Positions 33,795 through 43,372 of a stretch of 64,000 nucleotides of DNA are shown in pieces. The DNA is from Kribbella caucasensis (GTDB lineage: Bacteria > Actinomycetota > Actinomycetes > Propionibacteriales > Kribbellaceae). The notes below the pieces were generated by a model that made no database searches, had not been told where the DNA came from, and was given only the letters and a program-made list of their open reading frames with translations. The stretch is taken from assembly GCF_004361855.1 (NCBI RefSeq), contig NZ_SNWQ01000003.1, positions 372,001 to 436,000 on the forward strand. The letters are read 5' to 3'. Position numbers and translations under genes: made by a program. Numbering within the stretch: position 1 is the stretch's first letter; every line of letters begins with the position of its first letter.

Positions 33795-35900
33795 GTGATA
33801 GCCGACTGGACGGTCGTAACGGCGTTCTGCGACCGGCTCATCCCAGCTGATGAGCACCCTTCGGCGGCGGCGGCCGGACTCGTCGACGACCTCGCGCGGG
33901 ATGCCGCCGGCTTCCAGCGGCAACTCTGGGCCGACTTGCTGCAGCCCGGCTTCGAGGCGTTGTCCGCGGAGGTCGCGGTCCGCGACCTGAAGGGCTTCTT
34001 CGAGCTCGACGCCACGCACCAGGATGCCTTGATCAAGGACCTGATCGAGGGCCGTACGCGGGCCGAATGGCCAGTCGGCAGCGCGTTGTTCGTGTCGACG
34101 ATGATTCGGCTGGTCGTGGAGAAGTACTACGGCGCGCGCAACGCGCCCGGTTGGCCGATGGTCGGCTACAACCCGGCGCCACGGCGGAGCTCGGGGTTGG
34201 CCGGGACACCGCCCATGGGACTGCCGGTCAGACGGCTGTGCGACGCGAATGATCACTATGACGTGATCGTCGTCGGGTGCGGCGCCGGAGGTGGTGTGGC
34301 GGCTTCGGTACTGACGGCGGCCGGTATGAAGGTCTTGGTGCTGGACCGCGGAGAGTATCTGACCTACGAACAGGTCGGCACCGATCATCTGCGTAACTAC
34401 CGGTTGAGCACTTACGGCCACAACACACCGCCGGGGATCCTGGATGCGGGCCACCGCCTGTCGGTCGATTCGTCCGGTCGGGAGACGCTCGTGCCACCGT
34501 GGGCATTCGAGTACGGCGCGCTGCCGCACACCGTGGGCGGCGGAACCCGGCTGTATCAGGGCATGGCCTGGCGGCTGACGCCGGCCGACTTCGAACTCGC
34601 GTCCACGCATGGCGTCCCGGACGGAAGTTCGCTGGCCGACTGGCCTTTCGACTACGCCGAGCTCGAGCCGTACTACGACCGAGCCGAGCAGGAGATCGGC
34701 GTCTGCGGCGACGGCCGGGCGCACGCGAATCAAGGGCTGCGATCCCGGGAGTATCCGATGCCGCCGCTGCCCGACAACAGTGAGGCGCGGCTGCTTCGGG
34801 CCGGCGCCGACAAGCTCGGGTTGAGCACGGGGCCAGTGCCGATGCTCATAAATTCCGAGCCGCGGGCTGGCCGGGGCCGGTGCGCCCAGTGCGGTGAGTG
34901 CGTTGGCTTCGCCTGCCCGACTGATGCCAAGAACGGTCCGTACAACACGGTGTTACCCAAGGCGGTGGCGGCCGGGTGCGACCTGGTCACCGGCGCCCGC
35001 GCAGTTGAGGTGCGCACCGGAAGTTCAGGACGGGTGAGCGGAGTCTTGGTAGTAGACGTCCGGACGGACGAGCGTCGGGTCATCTCAGCCGGGAACGTCG
35101 TACTGGCGGCGTCCGCGATCGAGACAGCGCGGTTGCTGCTGAACAGCCGTTCGGCTCATCATCCGGACGGTCTGGGTAACCACTCCGACCAGGTCGGCCG
35201 ACACTTGCAGGGCCACATTTACGTCAGCGGCTTCGGTCTCTTTGACGCGCCGGTGATCGACGGCCCCGGACCAAATGTGAGGATCGCCACCTGCGACTAC
35301 GTCAACGCTCTCCCCGGTGTCATCGGAGGCGGTGTGCTGGCCAACGAGGCGGTCAAGCTGCCGATCCTGCATTGGCATTGGGCGCTGCCGCCGGATGCTC
35401 CCCGTTGGGGGCTGGCCGGTAAGCACGCGATGCGCGATCTGTACCGGCGTACCAGCCATGTCTTCGGGCCGATCCAGGAGACGCCGACGCCGGATGCACG
35501 GGTAACGCTCGACCGACGGATCGTGGACCGCTACGGGATACCGGTGGCGCGGCTGTCGGGCCAGCACCATCACGAGTCGATCCGCGCTGCACGCGCTCAG
35601 CAGGACAAGGCTTTGGAATGGCTCGAGGCTTCCGGAGCGACGCGGGTGTGGCCCAGCCAAACGCCGATCTCCACGCAGGTCGTCGGTGGGCAGCACCAGG
35701 CCGGCACTTGCCGCATGGGCGAGGATCCGGGCACGTCAGTGACCGATCCGTGGGGACGCGTCCACGGGCACGACAACCTGTGGGTGATGGACGCGTCGTT
35801 GCACGTCACCAACGGGGGATTCAATCCGGTGCTGACTGTACTGGCATTGGCGTACCGCAGCGCCGAGCGGCTCGTGGCCGAATCGGGAAGGCGGGCATGA
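33795..35900 (+). CDS. GMC oxidoreductase fused to a gluconate-2-dehydrogenase subunit-3-like domain
   Basis: FAD-dependent sugar/alcohol oxidoreductase of 701 aa. Residues 1-115 look like the gluconate 2-dehydrogenase subunit 3 domain (TAFCDRLIPADEHPSAAAAG); the FAD fold starts near 153 (DVIVVGCGAGGGVAASVL), with the GMC block FEYGALPHTVGGGTRLYQGM. A Cys cluster RCAQCGECVGFACPTDAKNG (about 357-376) could hold an Fe-S centre, as in FAD-glucose dehydrogenases with a 3Fe-4S cluster. The catalytic His is in HVTNGGFNPVLTVLALAYRS. GTG 33795 has GGGG upstream. By position it would oxidise the imported glycoside, perhaps at C3; the site of oxidation is inference. Confidence 0.9.
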   Translation: MIADWTVVTAFCDRLIPADEHPSAAAAGLVDDLARDAAGFQRQLWADLLQPGFEALSAEVAVRDLKGFFELDATHQDALIKDLIEGRTRAEWPVGSALFVSTMIRLVVEKYYGARNAPGWPMVGYNPAPRRSSGLAGTPPMGLPVRRLCDANDHYDVIVVGCGAGGGVAASVLTAAGMKVLVLDRGEYLTYEQVGTDHLRNYRLSTYGHNTPPGILDAGHRLSVDSSGRETLVPPWAFEYGALPHTVGGGTRLYQGMAWRLTPADFELASTHGVPDGSSLADWPFDYAELEPYYDRAEQEIGVCGDGRAHANQGLRSREYPMPPLPDNSEARLLRAGADKLGLSTGPVPMLINSEPRAGRGRCAQCGECVGFACPTDAKNGPYNTVLPKAVAAGCDLVTGARAVEVRTGSSGRVSGVLVVDVRTDERRVISAGNVVLAASAIETARLLLNSRSAHHPDGLGNHSDQVGRHLQGHIYVSGFGLFDAPVIDGPGPNVRIATCDYVNALPGVIGGGVLANEAVKLPILHWHWALPPDAPRWGLAGKHAMRDLYRRTSHVFGPIQETPTPDARVTLDRRIVDRYGIPVARLSGQHHHESIRAARAQQDKALEWLEASGATRVWPSQTPISTQVVGGQHQAGTCRMGEDPGTSVTDPWGRVHGHDNLWVMDASLHVTNGGFNPVLTVLALAYRSAERLVAESGRRA

Positions 35901-35973
35901 GCCCGGGAAGCGTTCCATCAACGTCATCGAAGACAGGCACGCGGGACAAGTCCAGACACTGAGGAGATCGCAC

Positions 35974-36990
35974 ATGAAGGTCCTGTATGTCGGCGGCACT
36001 GGCACGATCAGCTGGTCCTGTGTCGCCGAATCCGCGCGGCAGGGCGCGGACGTGTACGTGCTCAACCGCGGCCGGGCCCATAAGCGTCGGCTGCCCGAGG
36101 GCGTGAAGCACCTGACCGCTGATGTCCAGGACGGCGACGCCGTCCTCGCCGCGGTCGGCGACACGCAATTCGATTCCGTGGTGAACTTCTTGAGCTTCGG
36201 CGAGAAGGACGCCGCGGCCGCGGTGGAGCTCTGGAGCGGACGCACCGCGCAATACATCCATGTCAGCTCGGCGTCGATCTACCACAAGCCGGTGCACCGG
36301 GTCCCGATCGTAGAGTCGACACCTCGACACAACCTGTTTCTCGAGTATGCGCGGGACAAGATCGCGGCCGAGGAAGTACTGGCCGGCGCGTACGAGGAGA
36401 GCGCATTCCCGGTGACGATCGTGCGTCCCTCACACACCTACGACGACGCTCACCCGCCGCTGCCCGGAGCCTGGACGGCTTGGGACCGGATCGCCCGCGG
36501 TGCCGAGCTCGTCGTCCCCGGCGATGGCACCAGCCTCTGGACCCTCACCCACGCGGCGGATTTTGCGGTTGGCCTTGTTGGCCTGGTCGGCAACTGGGGC
36601 GCCATCGGCGAGAGCTTCCACATCACCTCGGACGAGGTGCTGACCTGGGATGACATCTACGACAGCGTCGCGCGCGTCTCGGCGGTGCCGGCGCGGCTGT
36701 TGCATCTGTCGTCCGAGTTGCTGCCGGTGCTTGCGCCCGACTGGCTCTGGTCGACGTTGATTCTCGGCGATCTCGCGCACAGCGCCGTGTTCGACAACGC
36801 CAAGATCCGCCGGTTCGTGCCGGCCTTCCGCCCGGCGATCACCTGGAGCGAGGGCGTGCGCCGTCTGGCCGGCTGGCGCGATCAGCACCCTGAGGAGACC
36901 CGGCCCGACCCGAGCACTGACGCGGTCCTCGATCGCCTGGTGCTCGGTCGCCACCGGGCGGCAGAGGTGCTCGCGGAGCTGGCGCCGTGA
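35974..36990 (+). CDS. NAD-dependent epimerase/dehydratase-like (extended SDR)
   Basis: 338-aa Rossmann protein; KVLYVGGTGTISWSCVAESA is a GGTGxI variant of the extended-SDR start, HVSSASIY supplies the Ser and LEYARDKIAAEEVL the YxxxK. The C-terminal half (TLTHAADFAVGLVGLVGNWG) resembles nucleoside-sugar or isoflavone-type reductases. ATG 35974 has GAGGAG 7 nt upstream, after a 73-nt gap. In the operon it may reduce or epimerise a keto-sugar. Confidence 0.9.
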   Translation: MKVLYVGGTGTISWSCVAESARQGADVYVLNRGRAHKRRLPEGVKHLTADVQDGDAVLAAVGDTQFDSVVNFLSFGEKDAAAAVELWSGRTAQYIHVSSASIYHKPVHRVPIVESTPRHNLFLEYARDKIAAEEVLAGAYEESAFPVTIVRPSHTYDDAHPPLPGAWTAWDRIARGAELVVPGDGTSLWTLTHAADFAVGLVGLVGNWGAIGESFHITSDEVLTWDDIYDSVARVSAVPARLLHLSSELLPVLAPDWLWSTLILGDLAHSAVFDNAKIRRFVPAFRPAITWSEGVRRLAGWRDQHPEETRPDPSTDAVLDRLVLGRHRAAEVLAELAP

Positions 36991-37048
36991 GCCGCGCTCC
37001 GCACGGATGTCAAGACGTCCACGAATTCGATGGAATGAGGAATGTGAA

Positions 37049-38011
37049 ATGACGACGCTGCTGCCACCGAGGCGAATCCTCGGCTCGACGGGTCTCGAGG
37101 TCAGTTCGATCTGCATCGGCACGAGCCCACTCGCGAGCATGAGCCTCCTCTACGGCTATTCGGTGAGCGAAGGTCGAGCGGTCGAGACCGTCGAGTCGGT
37201 CTTCAACAGCCCCTTCAACTTCATCGATACCTCGAACGACTACGGCGCTGACGGCGCAGCGGAGCGACGGATCGGCCTGGCGCTCCGGAGTCACGGCGGA
37301 CTGCCGTCCGGCATGGTCTTGGCGACGAAAGTGGACCCCGACCCGGCAACCGGTGACTTCTCCGGTCGGCGGGTCCGTAGATCACTCGAAGAGAGCATGG
37401 AGCGGCTCGGCTTGGACCATATTCAACTGCTCCACCTGCATGACCCCGAGCGAATGTCCTTCGCCGATGCGATCGCACCGGGCGGGCCCGTGGAGGCATT
37501 GGTCCAGCTGAAGGACGAGGGATTGGTCGACCACCTTGGCGTTGCCGGCGGATCGGTTGCGCTGATGCAACAGTATGTCGACACGGGGGCTTTCGAAGTG
37601 GTGCTGACCCACAATCGCTACACCTTGCTGGACCGCTCAGCATCCCGACTGTTCCGCGACGCGCACGAGCGCGGAATGGGTGTGTTGAACGCGGCGCCCT
37701 ACGGCGGTGGCATGCTCGCCAAGGGTCCCGACCGGCAACAGCGCTACGCCTATGGCCTCGGTGATGAATCGATCGGGTCGACGGCGGCGGCGATGGAGAG
37801 CGTCCTGAGCCGCGCGGGAGTGCCGCTGGCGGCTGCCGCGTTGCAGTTCTCACTCCGCGCCCCATTCGTGCACTCCACCGTGGTCGGGGTCTCGACGCCG
37901 GAGCGCGTGCGGCAGACGGCCGAGTTGGCAACGATCGACATCCCGGAAGAACTGTGGGACGAACTCGAGCAGTTGACGCCACGATCGGACCTCTGGCTGG
38001 ACCCCGCGTGA
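37049..38011 (+). CDS. aldo/keto reductase (aldose 1-dehydrogenase-like)
   Basis: 320-aa TIM-barrel NAD(P) enzyme. Catalytic tetrad: Asp and Tyr in FIDTSNDYGADGAAE, Lys in GMVLATKVDPD, His in IQLLHLHDPE. It resembles D-threo-aldose 1-dehydrogenase / L-fucose dehydrogenase members, which turn sugars into lactones. ATG 37049 has GAGGA 7 nt upstream; an earlier in-frame start has none. It is in line with its neighbours (58-nt gap before it). Confidence 0.92.
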   Translation: MTTLLPPRRILGSTGLEVSSICIGTSPLASMSLLYGYSVSEGRAVETVESVFNSPFNFIDTSNDYGADGAAERRIGLALRSHGGLPSGMVLATKVDPDPATGDFSGRRVRRSLEESMERLGLDHIQLLHLHDPERMSFADAIAPGGPVEALVQLKDEGLVDHLGVAGGSVALMQQYVDTGAFEVVLTHNRYTLLDRSASRLFRDAHERGMGVLNAAPYGGGMLAKGPDRQQRYAYGLGDESIGSTAAAMESVLSRAGVPLAAAALQFSLRAPFVHSTVVGVSTPERVRQTAELATIDIPEELWDELEQLTPRSDLWLDPA

Positions 38012-38058
38012 GCCCACGACCCGAACATCAGGAACCGCTGACCGGAGGAGATGGTCCC

Positions 38059-39033
38059 GTGCTGAGAATTGGCATTTTAGGCGCCGCAGACATCGCGGTC
38101 GAGTCGATGCTGCTACCGGTTAGCCGGCGTAACGACGCCTTGGTTGTTGCGGTGGCCTCGCGTTCTGCCGGCGCCGAATATGCACGGAAGCACGGCATCG
38201 ATCGGAGCTACGACACCTACGAGGCTCTGCTTGCAGATCCGGAGATCGACCTGGTCTACAACGCCCTGCCGCCCTCAGCGCATGCAGAGTGGTCGATCGC
38301 TGCGCTGCGGGCCGGCAAACATGTTCTCTGCGAGAAGCCGTTCACCATGACGGCGGCTGAGGCTTCGCGCGTGCTACAGGCGGCGCGGGCCACCGATCGC
38401 CGCGTCGTAGAGGCCTTCCACGACCACTACCACCCATTGAGCGCTTGGATTCGGGAAACTGTGAGTTCCGGCCGACTCGGCGCGGTGCGGCGCGCCGACG
38501 CCGTCTTCACCGGTGCCAACGCTTTCGTGCCCAACACCTTGCGGCACGAGCCGGCGCTCGGCGGCGGCGCGCTCATGGATCTCGGCTGCTATCCCGTCCA
38601 TTGGCTGCGTGCCCTGTTCGGGGATGCCCCGCAAGTGCGTGAGGCCAAAGCCGAACTGAACCCTGCGGGCGCGGACCGGGTCATCGATGCCCGGCTGAGC
38701 TTCGATGACGAGGTCGAGGCCACGGTGCACGCCAGCATGGCCGAAGGCGTGCAGTTGCGGTCGTCACTCTCGATCGAAGCCGAACGCGGAATCCTCGAGG
38801 TCGACAACATCGTGTTCCCGTCAGCGGGGCACAGCATCCGGTTCGTTCTCGACGACGTGCCCCACAGGTGTACGGTCGCCGGAAGACAGACCTACGACCA
38901 CCAGCTCGAAGCGGTCGTTGCGGCGCTGCGCACCGGTGACCCGTTGCCGACGGAGGGCGCTGACTCGGTGTCGAACATGACCGTGATCGACGAGATCTAC
39001 GCGGCAGCAGGGTTTGATCGGCCGTGGATGTAG
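38059..39033 (+). CDS. Gfo/Idh/MocA-family oxidoreductase
   Basis: 324-aa sugar dehydrogenase; LRIGILGAADIAVESMLLPV is the nucleotide-binding start, VYNALPPSAH follows, and CEKPFTM holds the catalytic Lys. LGGGALMDLGCYPVHWL marks the C-terminal domain. GTG 38059 has GGAGGAG 8 nt upstream; a GTG at 38008 overlapping the AKR stop is an alternative. Together with the GMC enzyme it fits a keto-glycoside pathway. A strong hairpin follows at 39073. Confidence 0.93.
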   Translation: MLRIGILGAADIAVESMLLPVSRRNDALVVAVASRSAGAEYARKHGIDRSYDTYEALLADPEIDLVYNALPPSAHAEWSIAALRAGKHVLCEKPFTMTAAEASRVLQAARATDRRVVEAFHDHYHPLSAWIRETVSSGRLGAVRRADAVFTGANAFVPNTLRHEPALGGGALMDLGCYPVHWLRALFGDAPQVREAKAELNPAGADRVIDARLSFDDEVEATVHASMAEGVQLRSSLSIEAERGILEVDNIVFPSAGHSIRFVLDDVPHRCTVAGRQTYDHQLEAVVAALRTGDPLPTEGADSVSNMTVIDEIYAAAGFDRPWM

Positions 39034-39072
39034 TCCGGACTCGGGCGACACGACAGGTCCGAGCGGACAAGA

Positions 39073-39107
39073 GGCGAGCTCCCGGGCGATGAGCCCGGAA
39101 GCTCGCC
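39073..39107. terminator. strong hairpin ending the importer/oxidoreductase operon
   Basis: GGCGAGCT (39073-39080) pairs with AGCTCGCC (39100-39107) and CCGGGC (39082-39087) with GCCCGG (39093-39098), with one mismatch between the two stems and a 5-nt loop. It separates two convergent genes and can serve both. Confidence 0.82.
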
Positions 39108-39166
39108 GGCAGCCGGGGTGAGCGCGGCGGCGCCTGAAGCGCGTCCAGGGTCGGTCCTAGAGCCAG

Positions 39167-40003
39167 CTAGGCACCTGATGGCAGCGGCCGGATCTCCAGG
39201 TCGACGACGACGCCGTAGTGCTGGCTGACCGGAGGATCGGTGAGGGCAACCCGGCAGCTGCGGATTCGGGCGGCGTAGCCGGGGTGGGCGTGCCAGGAGC
39301 CGACGAGGACGTGGTCGATGCGGCGTGCGTGGGCTGTCTGGCCGACAACCTGTTCGATGACTGGCGTCGCGAGTTCGTTCTCGGAGGTCCAGGTGTAACC
39401 GGGGGATCCGTCACCGGCGATGGCCCAGGCATCGTGGTAGTAGACGCTGTGGCCGTCGATGGCGGCCCGTCCGGTGAGGTAGCGCATGCAGTCGGCGTCG
39501 GGGGTGGCGTCGAAGTCGCCGGCGATGATCGAGGGCACCGCCTGCCGTCGCCGCGCGTCGAGGTCGGCAATCGCCCGGGCCTGCTTGCATCGGACCGCTT
39601 CGGCATCGAGACGCCAGGTCGGTTTCACCGCGAGAAAGGCGAGGCGCAGCCCGCCCGGCAGTGGGATGTCCGCGGCCAGAGCGTTGGCTACGCCATTTTC
39701 GTCGCCGGGCAGCTGGATGCCGGTCACGTCGGTCGGTTGCCAGCGGCTGGCCAGCGCGGTGCCGACAGAGGACGCCTGCAGCACGTCGAGCTGGTGTGTC
39801 CCGTACAGCGGGGTGTCGCCGAGCAGTTCGGAGAGCTGGTCGCGCTCCTCGGTGCGGGCGACGTTCTGAAGAGCGACGAGATCGGGGGCGATGTCGGCTA
39901 TGCCCTTTCGTAGCAGTGCCTGGCGCTCCGGGGCGCCGTCGAAGCCCCCAACGTTGAGGGTCAGTATCCGCAACTTGAGGGCGCGTTCGCTGCTCAGTGT
40001 CAT
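39167..40003 (-). CDS. endonuclease/exonuclease/phosphatase-family protein
   Basis: 278-aa metal-dependent hydrolase fold. LRILTLNVGGFDG is the N-terminal strand with the Asn, SIIAGDFDATPD the central Asp-x-Asn-type metal site (here GDFD), and ARRIDHVLVGSWHA the C-terminal Asp-His. ATG 40003 has GGAG 9 nt upstream. No signal peptide. It could be a nuclease, phosphodiesterase or lipid phosphatase; context with glycoside genes gives no answer. The 206-nt gap to the GH3 gene makes co-transcription uncertain. Confidence 0.9.
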   Translation of the reverse strand: MTLSSERALKLRILTLNVGGFDGAPERQALLRKGIADIAPDLVALQNVARTEERDQLSELLGDTPLYGTHQLDVLQASSVGTALASRWQPTDVTGIQLPGDENGVANALAADIPLPGGLRLAFLAVKPTWRLDAEAVRCKQARAIADLDARRRQAVPSIIAGDFDATPDADCMRYLTGRAAIDGHSVYYHDAWAIAGDGSPGYTWTSENELATPVIEQVVGQTAHARRIDHVLVGSWHAHPGYAARIRSCRVALTDPPVSQHYGVVVDLEIRPLPSGA

Positions 40004-40209
40004 CCGACTCGGCTCCATTCAATGTGTGCGTTCGCGCGGGCCGGCCCGCGCGAACGCATTCGTTCAGGTAGACAGACCCGGCGCAAGCAGTGTGGTGGCA
40101 AGTCCGATGGCGGTTGCGGCCTCTCTGCCCGGATCGCATTGCGGCCTGGGTGAGTAGTTCATCTGCGCCCCTGCGCCGGCCGATCGTGGGTCTCTGCGCA
40201 TTCTCGCGT

Positions 40210-42414
40210 TCAGAGCTCGGGCAGGGTCAGTTCGGTTCGCTGGCGGGCGGGGTCGCCGGACCAGGCGGCGACTTCGATGCGGATCGGGCCGGCCGGGATG
40301 CGCAGTTGCTGGGTGTCGGGGGTCCAGCGGCCGAGGGGGCGCAGTGATGCTGTGATCGTGATGGTTTGTGATGCGCCGGGTTGGAGGTGGACGGGTGTGA
40401 AGCCGAGTAGTGCCCGTTCGCCGGCGCGGTCTCCGTCGAGGCGGACGCCGTAGACCTGGGCGACGTGGCGGCCGGGGCGGTCGCCGGTGTTGCGCACCGT
40501 GGTGGTGACCCGGAGGGTTTCGGCCTGGTCGACCTCGGCGTCGGCGCCGTCAAGGGCGAACGTTGTGTAGGAAAGCCCGAAGCCCAGTGGGTACGCTGCT
40601 TGCACGCCGAGGCGGTCCAGGAGACGTTGGCCGAACCATCGGTCGTAGGTGATGGCCGTGGCGTCTGGGTCGAAGGCGGGTAAGTGCGCCTCGTCGGTGG
40701 GGATCGAGAACGGCAGCCGACCGGTCGCGTCGACGTTGCCGAGGAGGACGTCGGCGAGCGCGTGGCCGCCCTCCATGCCGGAGTACCAGGCCATCAGCAC
40801 CCCCGGGACGGACTCGCGCCAGGCCTCCATGAGCACCGCTCCGGCGGCGCGAACGGCGACGACTGTGCGGGGATTCGCGGCGGCGCAAGCGCGGATGATG
40901 TCCTCGTCGACGGGCCGCAGGGTGAGTCGCGCGCGGTCGCCACCGACGTTGCCGCTCCCAACCAGCGACTTCTGGTCGGCTGCGGGGGCGCCGACCAGCC
41001 GTTCGGCGAGTTCGGGATCCGCGGCCGGCGGATACAGGGCGCGCAGCTCGGGCCGTCCGAAGGCCTCGGGGTCGACGAACTCACCTTCGTCCTCGGCGGT
41101 GAACCCGGCCACGATCACTGCCACGTCGCACGCCGCGGCCAGGGCAGCCGCCTCGGCTGGATCATCGGCGGCGGTATGGCGGATGTCCACGCCGGGCAGC
41201 GCGGCCCGCAGACCTTCGAGAGCTGTCACGACCTCTGGTGCGCGGACATCGGAGGAGCCGTGGTCGCCGGTACCTGGCTCGTCGGCGAGCCGGCCGATCA
41301 CCGCGATCGACCCGAGGTCCGCCGCCGATAGCGGCAGCACCGGTGCACCGTCGACCGGCTCGTTGCGCAGCAGCACCATGGAAAGCGCTGCCGCTTCCCG
41401 GGCCAGCGCCCGATGTTCGGCAGACGCCACGACATCGCGTGCCGGGGCCGTGGCGTCCACGGAGGCCGCGTGGCGCAGCTGCGTTGCGAGGATGCGCACC
41501 CCCGCCCGCTCGACATCACTCCAACTGGCCTGGCCCTCGACCAGCGCGCTCGCTAGAAGCTGCGCGCGCTGCTGCCGGAACGGTTCCTCGACGTCAAGAC
41601 CCGCGCGCAGCGACAGTACGGCGTCACGCAGCCCCCACACGAAGTCGGAGACGACCACCCCACGGAAACCCCACTGGTCGCGCAAGACACCGGTCAGCAG
41701 TGGCTCGTTCTGGCCGCACCACTCTCCGTTGACCGAGTTGTAGGCGCTCATGACCGCGGAGACACCTTCCTCGACGACCCGGCGGAAGTGGGGCAGATAC
41801 ACCTCGTGCAGTGTCGCATCGTCGCAGGTGACGTCGACACTGAACCGGGCGTTCTCCATCGAGTTGAGGGCGTAGTGCTTCGCGCACGCCATGACGTGGC
41901 GCTGCACACCGCGGGTGAGCGCCGCCCCGAACTCTCCGAGCACCACCGGGTCTTCGCCGTACGTCTCCTGGGCTCGGCCCCACGCCGGGTGGCGGGGCAG
42001 GTTGATGCACACGCCACCAAAGAAGTTGGCTCCCTGGGCGCGTGCCTCTGCGCCGATGACCTCCCCGATGCGTTCCTCGAGGCCGACATCCCAGGTCGCC
42101 CCGCGCGCCATCGACACCGGGAACGCGGTCGAGTTGCCCATCACCACACCACGTGGGCCATCACTGAAGCGCAGGCCAGGGATGCCGAGACGGGGAACCG
42201 CGCCATGAACGATCGGCCGCAGGTTGTAGCCCTCCTCGAAGAACTCCTGCATGCCCGGCCAGAACTCCTGATCCCCATCCAGCAGACCCAGCCGCTCCGC
42301 ATCGGTCAACTCGGCGTACAGGCCAGCCGCAACCACCTCGGCAACGGCACCCGCACGGACCTCTTCCACCGATTTTCCGTACATGTTGCTGGGAAACGTG
42401 ACATCCCTACTCAT
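40210..42414 (-). CDS. glycoside hydrolase family 3 beta-glucosidase
   Basis: 734-aa retaining glycosidase without signal peptide. GH3 N-terminal barrel (about 60-300) with LRPIVHGAVPRLGIPGLRFS, the MACAKHYALNSMEN block and nucleophile Asp at about 257 in VVVSDFVWGLRD; GH3 C-terminal domain (about 340-590); fibronectin III-like domain at the end (TTVRNTGDRPGRHVAQVYGV). It cleaves beta-glucosides or similar glycosides in the cytosol. It is second in an operon behind the SDR gene, under the ROK-side operator. Its leader and first codons also exist as a relic at 4735-4902. Confidence 0.94.
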   Translation of the reverse strand: MSRDVTFPSNMYGKSVEEVRAGAVAEVVAAGLYAELTDAERLGLLDGDQEFWPGMQEFFEEGYNLRPIVHGAVPRLGIPGLRFSDGPRGVVMGNSTAFPVSMARGATWDVGLEERIGEVIGAEARAQGANFFGGVCINLPRHPAWGRAQETYGEDPVVLGEFGAALTRGVQRHVMACAKHYALNSMENARFSVDVTCDDATLHEVYLPHFRRVVEEGVSAVMSAYNSVNGEWCGQNEPLLTGVLRDQWGFRGVVVSDFVWGLRDAVLSLRAGLDVEEPFRQQRAQLLASALVEGQASWSDVERAGVRILATQLRHAASVDATAPARDVVASAEHRALAREAAALSMVLLRNEPVDGAPVLPLSAADLGSIAVIGRLADEPGTGDHGSSDVRAPEVVTALEGLRAALPGVDIRHTAADDPAEAAALAAACDVAVIVAGFTAEDEGEFVDPEAFGRPELRALYPPAADPELAERLVGAPAADQKSLVGSGNVGGDRARLTLRPVDEDIIRACAAANPRTVVAVRAAGAVLMEAWRESVPGVLMAWYSGMEGGHALADVLLGNVDATGRLPFSIPTDEAHLPAFDPDATAITYDRWFGQRLLDRLGVQAAYPLGFGLSYTTFALDGADAEVDQAETLRVTTTVRNTGDRPGRHVAQVYGVRLDGDRAGERALLGFTPVHLQPGASQTITITASLRPLGRWTPDTQQLRIPAGPIRIEVAAWSGDPARQRTELTLPEL

Positions 42415-42512
42415 GAAGATTCGCTTTCTGCCAGTAACTATCGCGGATGGACAAGCTCATGTGACGGAGGACCGCTTGGATGCCAGCGGGTCGGCCGGTC
42501 GAGCCCACCGTG

Positions 42513-43280
42513 TCACCGGGCGGTGTAGCCGCCGTCTACAGGAAGTGCGACCCCGACCACCAGGCTCGCACCCGGGCTGCACAGCCACAGCACCGCGGAG
42601 GCGATCTCGTCGGCGGTCCCGAGGCGCTTGATCGGCTGGTCCCGCACGGCCTCCTCCATGACGAACTCACCCTTGGCGATCATGGCGTCGACCATGGGGG
42701 TCTCTACCGGGCCGGGGCAGACCGCGTTGATCCGCACCCCTCTGGGCGCGTACTCGAGCGCCGCGCTGCGGGTGAGACCGATGACGCCGTGCTTGGAGGC
42801 GTGATACGAGGCGCGCCCCGGGAGCCCGACGAGACCGCCCAGCGACGAACAGTTGACGATCGCCCCACTGCCCTGCTTGCGCATCTGGTGGAGTTGGTGC
42901 TTCATGCACGCCCAGACCCCGCGCAGGTTGACGGCGTTGACCCGGTCGAACGCCTCGAAGGTCTCCTCGGCCGCGTCGACCGGCGGGATCTGAATACCGG
43001 CGTTGTTGAACGCCATGTCCAGACGTCCGAAGGCCGATACGGTCTGCGCGACGGCCGCGGCGACCTGCTCCTCGTCGGCGACGTCGCATCGCGTTCCCGC
43101 GACCCGACGGCCCGCGGCGGTCAACTCGGCGACAGCCTTGTCCAGCGCTTCCTGGTTGATGTCGACGAGCATGACCGAGGCGCCTGCCTCGGCGAAGGCC
43201 CGCGAGGTGGCGAGACCCATCCCCGAACTCGCGCCGGTGACGAACGCGACCTGGCCGTTGAAGGCATAGATGGGATTCAT
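42513..43280 (-). CDS. classical SDR dehydrogenase (glucose 1-dehydrogenase-like)
   Basis: 255-aa NAD(P) enzyme with all classical motifs: VAFVTGASSGMGLATSRAFA, NNAGIQIPP, IVNCSSLGGLVG and the catalytic YHASKHGVIGLT; DNA for a C-terminal PVDGGYTAR is present. ATG 43280 has AAGGAG 10 nt upstream. It is the first gene left of the 42-bp operator, transcribed away from the ROK gene, with GH3 99 nt downstream. Confidence 0.94.
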   Translation of the reverse strand: MNPIYAFNGQVAFVTGASSGMGLATSRAFAEAGASVMLVDINQEALDKAVAELTAAGRRVAGTRCDVADEEQVAAAVAQTVSAFGRLDMAFNNAGIQIPPVDAAEETFEAFDRVNAVNLRGVWACMKHQLHQMRKQGSGAIVNCSSLGGLVGLPGRASYHASKHGVIGLTRSAALEYAPRGVRINAVCPGPVETPMVDAMIAKGEFVMEEAVRDQPIKRLGTADEIASAVLWLCSPGASLVVGVALPVDGGYTAR

Positions 43281-43372
43281 GCGTATGTCGCTCCTTGTCA
43301 GAACTGTTGCCGCCCTGCCTGCCCGCCCCACATCCCCGTCGGATCTCACCGACGCTCTCGTGGCGGGGAATA

